From the NCBI RefSeq assembly GCF_003254505.1, contig NZ_QFYP01000001.1, positions 1,968,001-2,032,000 on the forward strand: a stretch of 64,000 nt of DNA, written 5' to 3'. Each line of letters begins with the position of its first letter. Positions within the stretch are counted from its first letter, which is position 1. The notes beneath the pieces are model-generated. The model was given only the letters and a program-made list of their open reading frames with translations, made no database searches and was not told the DNA's origin. This DNA comes from Phenylobacterium hankyongense. Its GTDB lineage: Bacteria > Pseudomonadota > Alphaproteobacteria > Caulobacterales > Caulobacteraceae. Made by a program: the position numbers and the translations under genes. Below are positions 19,385 to 28,481 of this stretch, piece after piece.

Positions 19385-21043
19385 ATGCCGAACGACCGCT
19401 GGATGTGGGACGCCACGGCCACGCTCGAAGCGCTGGGCGCCGCCGACGTCGCGCTGTGGGTCTGGGAGCCGGACAACGACCGCCTGCGGCTGACCGGCGC
19501 CACCCGGGCGCTCGGCCTCGGTCCGTTGGCCCCCGACTGCTCCTCCGCCGCCCTGCGCGCGCTGACCCTGCCGCAGGACCGCGCCTCGGCCGACGAGATA
19601 CTCAGGATCCAGGCGCCCGGCGGGGAGATCGCCGTGCGCCTGCGCATGCGCGGGGCCGGGGTCTGCATCTGGCGCGGGGTCTGGCTGGAGGAGGGCCGCC
19701 GCGCGGCCGGCGTCGCCGCGCCCGAGACCCGGTTCGCCGCCTCCGACCAGGACGCGCTCACCGGCCTCCTCGACCGCAAGAGCTTCATCGCCCAGGCCCG
19801 TGAGCGGCTGCAGGCGCCCGGCGTCCACCAGTTGATCGTCGCCGACCTCGACCGGCTGCGGCGGCTGAACGAGGCGCTGGGCCACGAGCGCGCCGACCTG
19901 GTGCTGGCGGCGCTGGGCTCGCGCCTGGCCGCGGCCTTCCCGCCCGACGCGCTGACCGCGCGCATCGGCGAGGACGAGTTCGCCACCCTCTGCCCCATCG
20001 ACGTCTCGCCGGGCCCGGAGGCGCTGCGCCGGGCGCTGGAGCGGCCGTTGCGGGTCGCCGGCTTCGACATCCATCCGACGCTGTCGATCGGCGCTGTGGA
20101 GGCCCAGGGCGGGGGCGAGGCGCCGGAGGCCGCGGAGCTGTTGCGCCGCGCCGAACTGGCGGTGGAATCGGCCCGCAGCAGCGGCCGCGGCGTCGCCGCC
20201 GCCTATGGCCGGGGCCTGGAAAGCGACGGCCTGTCGCGGCTGGCGCTGGAGGGAGACCTCAAGGGCGCCATGGAGCGCGGCGAGCTCGCGCCCTACTACC
20301 AGCCGATCGTACGGCTCACGACCGGCGCCCTCTCGGGCTTCGAGGCCCTGGTCCGCTGGCGCCACCCGCGCCGCGGCCTGCTCATGCCCGAGCAGTTCCT
20401 GCCGCTCTGCGACGAGATGGGGCTGATGAGCGACCTGGGCGCGATGATGATGCGCGAGGCGGCCCGGCAGCTGTCGGTCTGGCGCGCCCGGCACCGGGCG
20501 GCCGGCGAGCTCAGCGTCGCGGTCAACCTGTCAACCGGCGAGATCGACCGCCCCGGCCTGCTCAGCGACCTGGTCGCCATCCGCCGCGAGGCCGACCTGC
20601 CGCCCGGCGCCCTGAAGCTGGAAGTGACCGAGGGCGACGTCATGCGCGACCCCGAGCGCGCCGCGGTCATCCTGCACAACCTGCGTGCGGCCGGCGCGGC
20701 CCTGGCGCTGGACGACTTCGGCACCGGCTTCTCGTCGCTGTCCTACCTGACCCGCCTGCCGTTCGACACGCTGAAGATCGACCGCTACTTCGTGCGCACC
20801 ATGTCCACCAACGAGGGCTCGGCGAAGATCGTCTCCTCGGTGGTCAAGCTGGGTCAGGACCTGGCGCTGGAGGTGGTGGCCGAGGGCGTGGAGAACGCCG
20901 GCATGGCGCGCCAGCTGCTGGCGCTGGGCTGCGACTACGGCCAGGGCTTCGGCTATGCGCCGGCGCTGTCGCCGCAGGAGGCCGAGGTCTATCTCAACGA
21001 AAGCTATGTGGACGGCGCCGCGCCGGTGAAGGCGCGCGGCTAG
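19385..21043 (+). CDS. GGDEF-EAL protein, probable c-di-GMP phosphodiesterase
   Basis: A soluble 552-residue protein with three parts: an N-terminal PAS-like region (1-115, no membrane helix), a GGDEF domain (about 122-275) and an EAL domain (285-540). The GGDEF signature is degenerate, GEDEF at 195-199, so cyclase activity is doubtful. The EAL catalytic set looks intact: E320-A-L, Asn in VAVNLST, Glu in LEVTEG, the Asp pair in ALDDFGTGFSSL, Lys in LKIDR and Glu in VVAEGVE. I therefore expect c-di-GMP hydrolysis, with the GGDEF part possibly regulatory. Its stop is in the first unit of a 7-bp tandem repeat shared with the convergent yqgE gene. Confidence 0.93.
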   Translation: MPNDRWMWDATATLEALGAADVALWVWEPDNDRLRLTGATRALGLGPLAPDCSSAALRALTLPQDRASADEILRIQAPGGEIAVRLRMRGAGVCIWRGVWLEEGRRAAGVAAPETRFAASDQDALTGLLDRKSFIAQARERLQAPGVHQLIVADLDRLRRLNEALGHERADLVLAALGSRLAAAFPPDALTARIGEDEFATLCPIDVSPGPEALRRALERPLRVAGFDIHPTLSIGAVEAQGGGEAPEAAELLRRAELAVESARSSGRGVAAAYGRGLESDGLSRLALEGDLKGAMERGELAPYYQPIVRLTTGALSGFEALVRWRHPRRGLLMPEQFLPLCDEMGLMSDLGAMMMREAARQLSVWRARHRAAGELSVAVNLSTGEIDRPGLLSDLVAIRREADLPPGALKLEVTEGDVMRDPERAAVILHNLRAAGAALALDDFGTGFSSLSYLTRLPFDTLKIDRYFVRTMSTNEGSAKIVSSVVKLGQDLALEVVAEGVENAGMARQLLALGCDYGQGFGYAPALSPQEAEVYLNESYVDGAAPVKARG

Positions 21044-21057
21044 CGGCTAGCGGCTAG
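21037..21057. repeat. three tandem 7-bp units (CGGCTAG) at a convergent gene junction
   Basis: Three perfect copies of CGGCTAG occupy the junction of the GGDEF-EAL gene and yqgE. Each unit contains CTAG, which is a stop on both strands. The plus-strand gene stops in the first unit (21041-21043) and the minus-strand gene stops in the third (21054-21056). A single unit would give the same 4-bp overlapping double stop seen at other convergent junctions in this window. Confidence 0.9.
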
Positions 21058-21617
21058 GCGCGGCCCGCCGCGAAGCTCAGCCGCTCCGGATCGACGCCCA
21101 GCTTGCTCAGCGCGCGCGACCACTTGTGTTCGTGGTCGGGGCCGAAGACCAGCGCCTCGTCGGGCTCGCAGGTCAGCCAGACGTTGTCCTTGATCTCGTT
21201 CTCCAGCTGGCCCGCGCCCCATCCGGCGTAGCCGAGCGCCAGCAGCGAGCGGCGCGGATGGCCGTCCGCCTGGGCCATGGCCTCCAGCACGTCGCGGGTG
21301 GCGGTCAGGGTCAGGCCGCCGGAGACTCCGATGGAGTGCTGGGCCTGGTAGTCGTCGGTGTGCAGCACGAAGCCGCGCTCGCGCTCCACCGGCCCGCCCA
21401 TCAGCACCAGGTCCGGCGGGGCCTTGATCTCCGACTTGATGTCCAGCCGCTCCAGGAGGTCCGGCACGGTGAGGCCTTCGACCGGCCGGTTCACCGCCAG
21501 GCCCATGGCGTGGCGCGGGTCGTGCGCACAGACCAGGATCAACGCCCGCTCGAAGCGCGGGTCAGCGATGCCGGGCATGGCGATCAGTAACTGGCCGGAA
21601 AAGAAGCCGCCTTCCAT
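21054..21617 (-). CDS. yqgE: YqgE/AlgH family protein (UPF0301)
   Basis: A 187-residue single-domain protein of the UPF0301 family. The start GQLLIAMPGIADPRFERALI, then CAHDPRHAMGLAVNRP, MGGPVERERGFVLH and LGYAGWGAGQLENEI are all strongly conserved family segments. The function is not established; AlgH was linked to alginate regulation in Pseudomonas. I use ATG 21617 (MEGGFFSG); a TTG at 21653 would add 12 residues. It is divergent from the peroxiredoxin with about 114 bp between starts. Confidence 0.92.
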   Translation of the reverse strand: MEGGFFSGQLLIAMPGIADPRFERALILVCAHDPRHAMGLAVNRPVEGLTVPDLLERLDIKSEIKAPPDLVLMGGPVERERGFVLHTDDYQAQHSIGVSGGLTLTATRDVLEAMAQADGHPRRSLLALGYAGWGAGQLENEIKDNVWLTCEPDEALVFGPDHEHKWSRALSKLGVDPERLSFAAGRA

Positions 21618-21674
21618 CGCCCCCAGATTTGAGCCGGAACGCGGCGCTTTCAAGGTCCGTTCGCATTTGCGCGG

Positions 21675-21702
21675 TTGAAGCCCGCGCAGTTGTCGCTATC
21701 TG
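21675..21702 (+). promoter_or_regulatory. candidate housekeeping promoter for the peroxiredoxin gene
   Basis: TTGAAGC at 21675-21681 and GCTATCTG at 21695-21702 are separated by 13 bp, close to the Caulobacter housekeeping consensus (TTGACGS, 10-14 bp, GCTANAWC) with three mismatches overall. It lies 30 bp before the peroxiredoxin start. No oxidative-stress regulator site could be recognised. Confidence 0.4.
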
Positions 21703-21731
21703 CGAGGCTGAACAATAGGAGAGGGACGCCC

Positions 21732-22214
21732 ATGACCATCAAAGTTGGCGACAGCCTGCCGAGCGCCAAGCTCACCCAGGCCACGGCCGAAGGGCCGAAG
21801 CCGGTCACCACCGACGACATCTTCAAGGGCAAGAAGGTGGCGCTGTTCGCGGTGCCGGGCGCCTTCACCCCGACCTGCTCGGCCAAGCACCTGCCGGGCT
21901 TCAAGCAGCTGGGCGCCGACATCAAGGCCAAGGGCGTCGACGCCATCGCCTGCATCTCGGTCAACGACGCCTTCGTGATGCGCGCCTGGGCCGAGGACCA
22001 GGCGGTGGGCGAGGACATCGTCATGCTGGCCGACGGCGGCGCGGAGTTCACCAAGGCGCTCGGCCTGGAATTCGACGCCTCGAAGTTCGGCATGGGCACG
22101 CGCTCGCAGCGCTATTCCATGATCGTCGACGACGGCGTGGTGAAGGAACTGAACGTGGAAGAAGGCGGCGAATTCCGCGTCTCCGCGGCCGACTACCTGC
22201 TGGCCCAGCTCTAA
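21732..22214 (+). CDS. Prx5-type peroxiredoxin
   Basis: A 160-residue cytoplasmic thiol peroxidase of the Prx5 (AhpC/TSA, peroxiredoxin/glutaredoxin-type) group, reducing H2O2 and alkyl hydroperoxides using glutathione or glutaredoxin. The peroxidatic Cys49 sits in PGAFTPTCSAKHLPGF, the exact Prx5 active-site pattern; a second Cys74 in ACISVNDAFVM is conserved in many members, and the conserved Arg lies in the GTRSQRYSMIV segment. ATG 21732 is preceded by a strong AGGAGAGGG. It is convergent with the DNA glycosylase gene, stops 2 bp apart. Confidence 0.94.
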   Translation: MTIKVGDSLPSAKLTQATAEGPKPVTTDDIFKGKKVALFAVPGAFTPTCSAKHLPGFKQLGADIKAKGVDAIACISVNDAFVMRAWAEDQAVGEDIVMLADGGAEFTKALGLEFDASKFGMGTRSQRYSMIVDDGVVKELNVEEGGEFRVSAADYLLAQL

Positions 22215-22216
22215 GG

Positions 22217-22816
22217 TCAGCCCCTCGGAAAGGGCCGGCTCAGGAACCGTGAGCCGGCCTCGCCGAACCGCCAGGGCAGGTCGACGGCGCGGCTGATGCC
22301 GATCCGCGGCCCGGCCACGATCCCCGCGGCGTCGCCCGGGACCAGCTCGAACGGCGGCGCATCCAGCGGCAGGCCGTCGTGCGCGCGGGTGATGGCCAGG
22401 GCCTGGCAGAGCTTGCCGGGGCCGGAGCAGAGGTTGCGCGGTTCGGCCACGCCGCGGCGCTCGCGCATGGTCTCCAGGCCGTCGGTGGGCTCCAGCGCGC
22501 GGATCAGCACGGCGCTGCCGGGGTCGGGCCCGCAGACGACGTTCAGGCACCAGTGGATGCCGTAGGACCGGTAGACGTAGGCCCGGCCCGGCGGACCGAA
22601 CATCACCGCATTGCGCGGCGTGGCGCCGGAGAAGCTGTGCGAGGCGGGGTCCTCGTGGTGATAGGCCTCGGTCTCGACGATCCGCCCGCCGACGCCGTCG
22701 ACCGTGAGCGTCCAGCCGATCAGCGCGCGGCCCACCTTCGCCGGGTGGCGCTGGAACAGGGCGGCTTGACGCGCCGCCGCCTCAGGGCGCGAACTGGAGG
22801 CATAAGAAGAGACCAT
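22217..22816 (-). CDS. DNA-3-methyladenine glycosylase, AAG/MPG family
   Basis: Removes 3-methyladenine, hypoxanthine and related damaged bases from DNA by base excision. The 199-residue protein is the right size for bacterial MPG homologues. The catalytic and recognition segment [19 protein letters not shown] holds the general base Glu, and [21 protein letters not shown] contains the intercalating Tyr. The chosen ATG at 22816 is only 15 bp from the start of the divergent amidohydrolase and has no Shine-Dalgarno sequence, so its leader must overlap the neighbour's coding region. A perfect 10-bp hairpin (22233-22242/22250-22259) lies in its 3' end. Confidence 0.92.
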   Translation of the reverse strand: MVSSYASSSRPEAAARQAALFQRHPAKVGRALIGWTLTVDGVGGRIVETEAYHHEDPASHSFSGATPRNAVMFGPPGRAYVYRSYGIHWCLNVVCGPDPGSAVLIRALEPTDGLETMRERRGVAEPRNLCSGPGKLCQALAITRAHDGLPLDAPPFELVPGDAAGIVAGPRIGISRAVDLPWRFGEAGSRFLSRPFPRG

Positions 22817-22831
22817 CAGGGAGGATTTGGC

Positions 22832-24013
22832 ATGCCCTACGTCGAGGGCCAAACCGTCCATGACGCCGATAGCCACGTCATGGAGCTGCCCGGCACGATC
22901 AACCGCTACCTGGAGCCGGGGTTCCGCGCCGCCTTCGTGGAGAAGACCGGGCGCAAGGACGTGCTGCCGGAGTGGTTCGCCAAGGCCGCCGCCCAGCAGG
23001 AGGACCCCGAGTTCCGCGCCGGGGCCGAGGCCAACATCCTGCTGCGCAAGAACTACGAGGCGCTGGGCGCCTTCCGCGCCGACGACCGGCCGAAGACCCT
23101 CGACCACCTGGGCTTCGCCAGCCAGTTGGTGTTCACCACCGCCGCGCTGAGCAACTTCGGCCTGGAGCAGATGGGGGAGGTCGAGCTCGCCATCGAAGCC
23201 GCCCGCGCCCACAACCGGATGATGACCGAGTTCTGCGCGGTGGACCGGCGGCTGCTGGCCACCGGCTACGTGCCGCTGATCGACCGCAGCCGGGCGCCGC
23301 AGATCGCGCGGGAAGCTATCGCGCTGGGCGCCAAGGCGCTGATCATCCCCTCGCGCCATCCGCCGGGCTTCTCGCCCAGCCACGTGGAGCTCGACCCGCT
23401 GTGGGCGGTGGCCGAGGAGGCCGGCCTGCCGATCCTGTTCCACGTCGGCGGCGAGGAGAAGATGCACCACGACTACATCGAGAACGGCCTGCCGTTCGTG
23501 AAGGACTTCCACGGCGGCGACGAGAACTTCACCTCGCTGACCTTCATGGCGATCCCGCTCAGCCTCTGGCAGACGCTGTCGGCCCTGGTGATCGACGGGG
23601 TGTTCGACCGCTTCCCGCGGCTGAAGTTCGGGGCCATCGAACTGGGCGCCTCATGGCTGCCGAGCCTGATGCGGTTCCTGGATTCCGGCGTCGCCGCGTT
23701 CGGGCGCGAGGAGCGGTTGCAGAAGCTCTCCGCGCGGCCCAGCGAGATCCTGCGCCGGCAGCTGCGGGTGACGCCCTATCCGCATGAGGACACCCGCTGG
23801 ATCATCGAGAATTCCGGCGAGGAGATGTGCCTGTTCTCCTCCGACTTCCCGCACATCGAGGGCGGCCGCAATCCGCTGAAGCGGTTCAACGACGCCCTGC
23901 AAGGGGTCTCCGAGCCGGTGCGCCGGCGGTTCTACCGCGACAACTTCATCGACCTGATGGGCCGCGGCCTCGATCCGGCCTTGCACGACCTGCCGGAACT
24001 GGCGGCGGCTTAG
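22832..24013 (+). CDS. amidohydrolase family protein (TIM-barrel, PF04909-like)
   Basis: A 393-residue metal-dependent hydrolase or decarboxylase of the amidohydrolase-2 group. It has the early metal-site segment [11 protein letters not shown] (family pattern DxDxH), a central His in [13 protein letters not shown] and the late acidic ligand in [15 protein letters not shown] followed by a C-terminal [11 protein letters not shown]. Enzymes of this group act on aromatic carboxylates, imides or lactones; the substrate here cannot be specified. The ATG at 22832 has GGGAGGA upstream. Its stop overlaps the convergent histidine kinase stop by 4 bp (TTAG). Confidence 0.88.
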   Translation: MPYVEGQTVHDADSHVMELPGTINRYLEPGFRAAFVEKTGRKDVLPEWFAKAAAQQEDPEFRAGAEANILLRKNYEALGAFRADDRPKTLDHLGFASQLVFTTAALSNFGLEQMGEVELAIEAARAHNRMMTEFCAVDRRLLATGYVPLIDRSRAPQIAREAIALGAKALIIPSRHPPGFSPSHVELDPLWAVAEEAGLPILFHVGGEEKMHHDYIENGLPFVKDFHGGDENFTSLTFMAIPLSLWQTLSALVIDGVFDRFPRLKFGAIELGASWLPSLMRFLDSGVAAFGREERLQKLSARPSEILRRQLRVTPYPHEDTRWIIENSGEEMCLFSSDFPHIEGGRNPLKRFNDALQGVSEPVRRRFYRDNFIDLMGRGLDPALHDLPELAAA

Positions 24014-25869
24014 GCCGAGCGGGCAGCCTGCGCCTCCGGGCGCTCGGCGACCATGGCGCGGGCGATGGCGTCGACCAGGTCGTGGACCTTGATCGGCTTG
24101 GTGCTGTGCTCGGTGAAGCCGAGGTCCAGGTAGCGCTGGCGCCCGCCGGAGGTGACGTCGGCGGTGAGCGCGATCACCGGCGCGGCGGCGTTGGGCCCGC
24201 CGCCGGCGCGCAGCCGGCCGAGCGCCTCCGTGCCCGACATGTCCGGCATCTGGATGTCCATCAGCACCAGGTCGAACGGCTGGGCGGCGAGGATCTCCAG
24301 CGCCTCGGCGCCGCTGCCGGCCGTGGCGACCACGTGGCCGAAGGCGGAGAGCAGCTGGTCGAGGACCAGCAGGTTGATCTTGTTGTCGTCCACCGCGAGC
24401 AGCCGCAGGGGCGGGCCCATCGGCTGCTCCGCGCCGGTCGGCGCGGGGGCCGGGGCGCCGGCCATCGCCAGGTCCAGGGGGATCTCGATGTGGAAGGTGG
24501 CGCCGCCGCCGAGCTCGCTCTCCACCCAGATCCGGCCGCCCATCAGTTCGGTGAGCTGCTTGGCGATGGCCAGGCCCAGGCCGGTGCCGCCGAACTTGCG
24601 CACCGCGAAGTCGTCGCCCTGCGAGAACCGCTCGAACAGGCACGGCAGGTGTTGCGCGGCGATGCCCGGCCCGGTGTCGCGCACGGACAGCCGGACCCAG
24701 ACGCCGCCGGCCTCGCGCGGACGGGCCTGCGCCAGCACCTCGACGGAGCCGTGCTCGGTGAACTTCAGGGCGTTGCCCACCAGGTTGAACAGCACCTGGC
24801 GCAGGCGAAGGGCGTCCATCAGCACGAAGTCGGGCACGCTGTCGTCGACCTCCAGGCCGAGGCTCACCCCCTTCTCGCTGGCGCGGCCGCCCCAGAAGCC
24901 GACCAGGCGGTCGAGGAACAGCCGCAGGTCCTCGACCCCGCGGACGATCTCCAGCCGGCCGGCGTCGATCTTGGAGACGTCGAGGATGTCGTCGAGGATC
25001 GACAGCAGGTATTCGCCGCTCTCCAGCAGCGTCGCGATCCGCTCCGCCTGGACCGGATGGGTCTCGTCGCGGCGGAGCAGCTGGGCCATGCCCAGCACAC
25101 CGTTCATCGGCGTGCGGATCTCGTGGCTCATGGTGGCGAGGAAGTTCGACTTGGCCTGGTTGGCGCGGCGGGCCTCTTCGCGCGCGGCGTCGGCGGCGGC
25201 CTGCTCGGCCATGGCGTGGTCGCGGGCGGCCTCGAGCTCGGGGATCATCGCCAGGTTCGTGCTGAACGCCGCCTGCCAGGCGCCCACCGCCCGCGTCGTC
25301 CCGCGGGAGACCAGCTCCAGCACCACGATCAGGCCGACGAGGGCGGCGAGGATGGCGGCGGCGGACCTTGGCTCGGTCAGGGTGGCGGTGAGACCGCAGG
25401 CGACGACCACCGGCGCCGCCAGCGCCCAGAAGATCAGCCGCGACAGCGACCCGGCGGCCGGCGCCACGGCGATCATCGAGACCGCCACGACGGCCATGTA
25501 GCTCAGCTCGGGCGCCCCGCCCGACAGCGCCATGGCGACGGCGGGCGCGATGTAGAGGCCGACGCGCAGCGAGCAGGCGACGGCGAGATGGCGCAGGCCC
25601 GCGGCCTCATCGGCCCCGGCGCTGGCGGCGAGCCAGCGGCGGATCACCAGCTGATAGACGGTGTCGCCGCCGCTGACCGTGGCGAATCCCCAGGCGGCGA
25701 CCAGCGGGTGGCCGAGGAGCAGGGCGCAGGCGGCGGCCAGCGCGTTGAAGGCGTAGTGCACGCGCAGCGGCAGGACGAACCCGGCCAGGATCAGCTGGTA
25801 CGGATTTGATCCCAAGCCAATGACGGGCCCGGCGTCGGGCGCCGGGTCTGTGGTCTCGCGTACTGCCAT
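24010..25869 (-). CDS. hybrid sensor histidine kinase/response regulator
   Basis: An inner-membrane hybrid kinase of 619 residues. Residues about 25-190 form five or six hydrophobic helices with no obvious periplasmic sensor, followed by a short coiled coil (about 205-240). The phosphoacceptor is His249 in [10 protein letters not shown], the ATPase has the N-box (Asn366), DTGPGIA and FGGTGLGLA, and a C-terminal receiver (about 488-610) has Asp494/495, phosphoacceptor Asp538 in [11 protein letters not shown] and Lys591. All catalytic residues are present. No phosphotransferase or response regulator gene is adjacent, so its output partner lies elsewhere. It is 70 bp downstream of the acyl-CoA dehydrogenase start-side strand partner. 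Confidence 0.94.
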   Translation of the reverse strand: MAVRETTDPAPDAGPVIGLGSNPYQLILAGFVLPLRVHYAFNALAAACALLLGHPLVAAWGFATVSGGDTVYQLVIRRWLAASAGADEAAGLRHLAVACSLRVGLYIAPAVAMALSGGAPELSYMAVVAVSMIAVAPAAGSLSRLIFWALAAPVVVACGLTATLTEPRSAAAILAALVGLIVVLELVSRGTTRAVGAWQAAFSTNLAMIPELEAARDHAMAEQAAADAAREEARRANQAKSNFLATMSHEIRTPMNGVLGMAQLLRRDETHPVQAERIATLLESGEYLLSILDDILDVSKIDAGRLEIVRGVEDLRLFLDRLVGFWGGRASEKGVSLGLEVDDSVPDFVLMDALRLRQVLFNLVGNALKFTEHGSVEVLAQARPREAGGVWVRLSVRDTGPGIAAQHLPCLFERFSQGDDFAVRKFGGTGLGLAIAKQLTELMGGRIWVESELGGGATFHIEIPLDLAMAGAPAPAPTGAEQPMGPPLRLLAVDDNKINLLVLDQLLSAFGHVVATAGSGAEALEILAAQPFDLVLMDIQMPDMSGTEALGRLRAGGGPNAAAPVIALTADVTSGGRQRYLDLGFTEHSTKPIKVHDLVDAIARAMVAERPEAQAARSA

Positions 25870-25939
25870 CGGCCCTCTCGCTTCGGCGGGGAGCCTAAGG
25901 AGCCAATGGTAAAGCTTAGCAAAACACGGTTCGGTTTTG

Positions 25940-27688
25940 TCAGCCCGCCAGCGCGTGCGCCGGCGTCGCCTCCAGGTCGTCGGGGCCCTGGCAAACCCCG
26001 TCCGCCCGGCCGGGGGCGAGGCTGAGCACCTGGCTTGCGTAGAGCCGGGCCAGCGCGCCCTTGCTCTTCAGCCACGGATCGTCGGAGCCGGCCGCGGCCA
26101 TCGCCTGGCGGCCCAGCATCCAGCCGCCGATCACGTCGCCGGCCAGGGTCAGATAGGGCGTGGCGGCGGCCAGGCTCGGCGCCCCGCCGTTGGCCAGCAG
26201 CCAGCCGGTGGCGCGCTCCAGCGCCGCGACGCCGGCCGCCAGCGCCCGGCCGACCGCGGCCAGCTCGGCGCTCTCGGTCAGGCCCTCGGCGGTCAGCAGC
26301 ATCTCCGCGCAGAGCTCGCGCATCACTGCGCCGTCGGCCATCCGCAGCTTGCGGCCCACGAGGTCCATGGCCTGGATGCCGTTGGTCCCCTCGTAGATCG
26401 GGGCGATGCGGGCGTCGCGATAGTGCTGGGCCGCGCCGGTCTCCTCGATGAAGCCCATGCCGCCGTGCACCTGGACCCCCAGGGAGGCGACCTCCACGCC
26501 CACGTCGGTGGACCAGGACTTCGCGATCGGGGTCAACAGCTCCTGGCGGGCGCGGGCGGCGGCGCGTTCCTCTTCGCTGTCGGCCAGCCGGGCGATGTCG
26601 GTGAGCACGCCGGTGGTCAGGCAGATGCCCCGCGCGGCCTCGATCTTGGCCTTCATCAGCATCAGGGTGCGGCGCACGTCCGGGTGGTCGTAGATGGCCG
26701 CCGGATAGTCCGCCGACCAGACCGCCTTGCCCTGCCGCCGCTCCTGGCTGAAGGCCAGGGCCTGCTGGAAGGCCCGCTCGGCGATGGCGACGCCCTGCAC
26801 GCCGACCTGCAGGCGGGCGGCGTTCATCATGACGAACATGTGCGGCAGGCCCTGGCCGAGCTCCCCGACCAGTTCGGCCTTCGCGCCCTCGAACAGCATG
26901 ACGCAGGTCGGCGATGCGTGGATGCCCAGCTTGTGCTCGATGGAGCCGGGCCGCAGGTCGTTGGGCGCGCCCAGCGAGCCGTCGTCTTCCACCAGCCGCC
27001 TGGTGGTCAGGAACAGGCTGACGCCCTTCACGCCCGGCGGGGCGTCCGGCGTGCGGGCCAGCACCAGGTGGCAGATGTTGTCGGCCGCGTCGTGGTCGCC
27101 CCAGGTGATGAAGATCTTCTGGCCCGTGAGCCGGTAGCCGCCGTTTCCGTCGGGCTCCGCGCGGGTGGTGAGCGCCGCCAGGTCCGAGCCCGCCTGCGGC
27201 TCGGTAAGGTTCATGGTGCCGGTCCACTCGCCGGTGACCAGCTTCGGTAAGACCAGCCGCTTCTGGCGTTCGGAGCCGTGCAGGGTCAGCGCCTCGATGG
27301 CCGCCTGGGTCAGCATCGGGCAAAGGCCGAACGCCATGTTCGAGGCGTGCACCATCTCGAACACCGCCAGCTCCATGGCCTTCGACAGCCCCTGGCCGCC
27401 GTGCTCCGGGTCGGCCGAGAGCGAATTCCAGCCGCCGGCCACGAAGGCCCGGTAGGCGTCGGCGAAGCCGGGCGCGGCGGTGACGCGGCCGTTGGCGTAG
27501 GTCGCGCCCTCAATGTCGCCGCGGCGGTTCAGCGGCGCCAGGACTTCGGTGGTGAAGGCGCCGGCCGCCTCCAGCACCGCGGCCACGGTGTCGGCGTCGA
27601 GCTCGGGGTAGGCGCGCGCCAGCAGGGCGTCGTGCCCCACGGCGGAGAGCGCGAAAGCCAGGTCGCGGACCGGGGCGCGGAAGGTCAT
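25940..27688 (-). CDS. long-form acyl-CoA dehydrogenase (DmdC/FadE-like)
   Basis: An FAD enzyme that introduces a trans double bond into acyl-CoA. At 582 residues it belongs to the extended class with an extra N-terminal helix region (1-40) and a C-terminal domain (about 460-582), like 3-methylmercaptopropionyl-CoA dehydrogenase DmdC and related fatty acyl enzymes. FAD- and substrate-binding segments are clear: [13 protein letters not shown], then [12 protein letters not shown], and the C-terminal [18 protein letters not shown] with the likely catalytic Glu. Substrate chain length cannot be read off. It is divergent from yceI with 178 bp between starts, and followed by the histidine kinase on the same strand. 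Confidence 0.9.
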   Translation of the reverse strand: MTFRAPVRDLAFALSAVGHDALLARAYPELDADTVAAVLEAAGAFTTEVLAPLNRRGDIEGATYANGRVTAAPGFADAYRAFVAGGWNSLSADPEHGGQGLSKAMELAVFEMVHASNMAFGLCPMLTQAAIEALTLHGSERQKRLVLPKLVTGEWTGTMNLTEPQAGSDLAALTTRAEPDGNGGYRLTGQKIFITWGDHDAADNICHLVLARTPDAPPGVKGVSLFLTTRRLVEDDGSLGAPNDLRPGSIEHKLGIHASPTCVMLFEGAKAELVGELGQGLPHMFVMMNAARLQVGVQGVAIAERAFQQALAFSQERRQGKAVWSADYPAAIYDHPDVRRTLMLMKAKIEAARGICLTTGVLTDIARLADSEEERAAARARQELLTPIAKSWSTDVGVEVASLGVQVHGGMGFIEETGAAQHYRDARIAPIYEGTNGIQAMDLVGRKLRMADGAVMRELCAEMLLTAEGLTESAELAAVGRALAAGVAALERATGWLLANGGAPSLAAATPYLTLAGDVIGGWMLGRQAMAAAGSDDPWLKSKGALARLYASQVLSLAPGRADGVCQGPDDLEATPAHALAG

Positions 27689-27866
27689 GGGCTAGGGCTC
27701 CACGAAGGGACGTTCGCTGTTTAGGCCATGGGTCGGCCGCGTCAAAGGGCGACCCGGCCGGCGCGGGCGGCGGCCCACGGCGACGCTTCACGGCTTCGTG
27801 AGCGGCCCGCCGTCTTTCCGCCCGCACGATGGACGACCATGTCCCGGCCAAGCTTGGGAGGCGCAG

Positions 27867-28463
27867 ATGCGTACGTTTGCGGCGGCTGTGGTCGCCTGTC
27901 TGGCCTGTGCGGCGCCGGCTGCGGCCAATCCCACCAGCCAGGATCCCGCCAAGGTCCCGCCCGGCAATTACGAGCTCGACCCGCGCCACGCGAGCCTGCT
28001 GGCGAAGATCCCGCACATGGGCGGCTTCTCCCGCTACACCATGCGCTTCGACCAGCTCGACGGCCGCTTCACCTATGATCCGGCGGACTGGGGCGCCACC
28101 AGGGTGACGATCAAGGTCCAGGCGGCCTCGGTGGACACCGGCGCCCCGGCCTTCAACAAGCAGATCGCCGGCTATTTCGACGCCGCCAAGTTCCCGACCA
28201 TCACCTTCGTCTCCACCGCGGTGAGCGGGGAGAACGGCCGGGGCACGGTGACCGGCGACCTGACCTTCCATGGCGTCACCAAGCCGGTGACCCTGGACGT
28301 GACGTTCAACGGTGCGGGCCCCGGCCTGCTGGGCGCCGGCACGCGGATGGGGTTCTCCGGCGTCGGGCGGATCAAGCGCTCCGAGTTCGGGGTCACCGGC
28401 GCGCGCGAGTTTTCCGGCGACGACGTTGACCTGATGTTCGAAGTCGAGTTCGTGAAGAAGTAA
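27867..28463 (+). CDS. yceI: periplasmic YceI family lipocalin-like protein
   Basis: A 198-residue exported protein with a signal peptide (MRTFAAAVVACLACAAPAAA) and a full YceI domain: YELDPRHASLLAKIPHMGG, then VDTGAPAFNKQIAGYFDAAKFPTI (in parts) and GDLTFHGVTKPVTLDVTF. YceI-fold proteins bind polyisoprenoid or related lipids in a lipocalin-like barrel in the periplasm. ATG 27867 has GGGAGG upstream. It is 18 bp before a cytochrome b561-YceI fusion, so the two form a unit in which a free and a membrane-tethered YceI domain are made together. Confidence 0.92.
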   Translation: MRTFAAAVVACLACAAPAAANPTSQDPAKVPPGNYELDPRHASLLAKIPHMGGFSRYTMRFDQLDGRFTYDPADWGATRVTIKVQAASVDTGAPAFNKQIAGYFDAAKFPTITFVSTAVSGENGRGTVTGDLTFHGVTKPVTLDVTFNGAGPGLLGAGTRMGFSGVGRIKRSEFGVTGAREFSGDDVDLMFEVEFVKK

Positions 28464-28481
28464 GCTGGAGCACCCCGCAAG

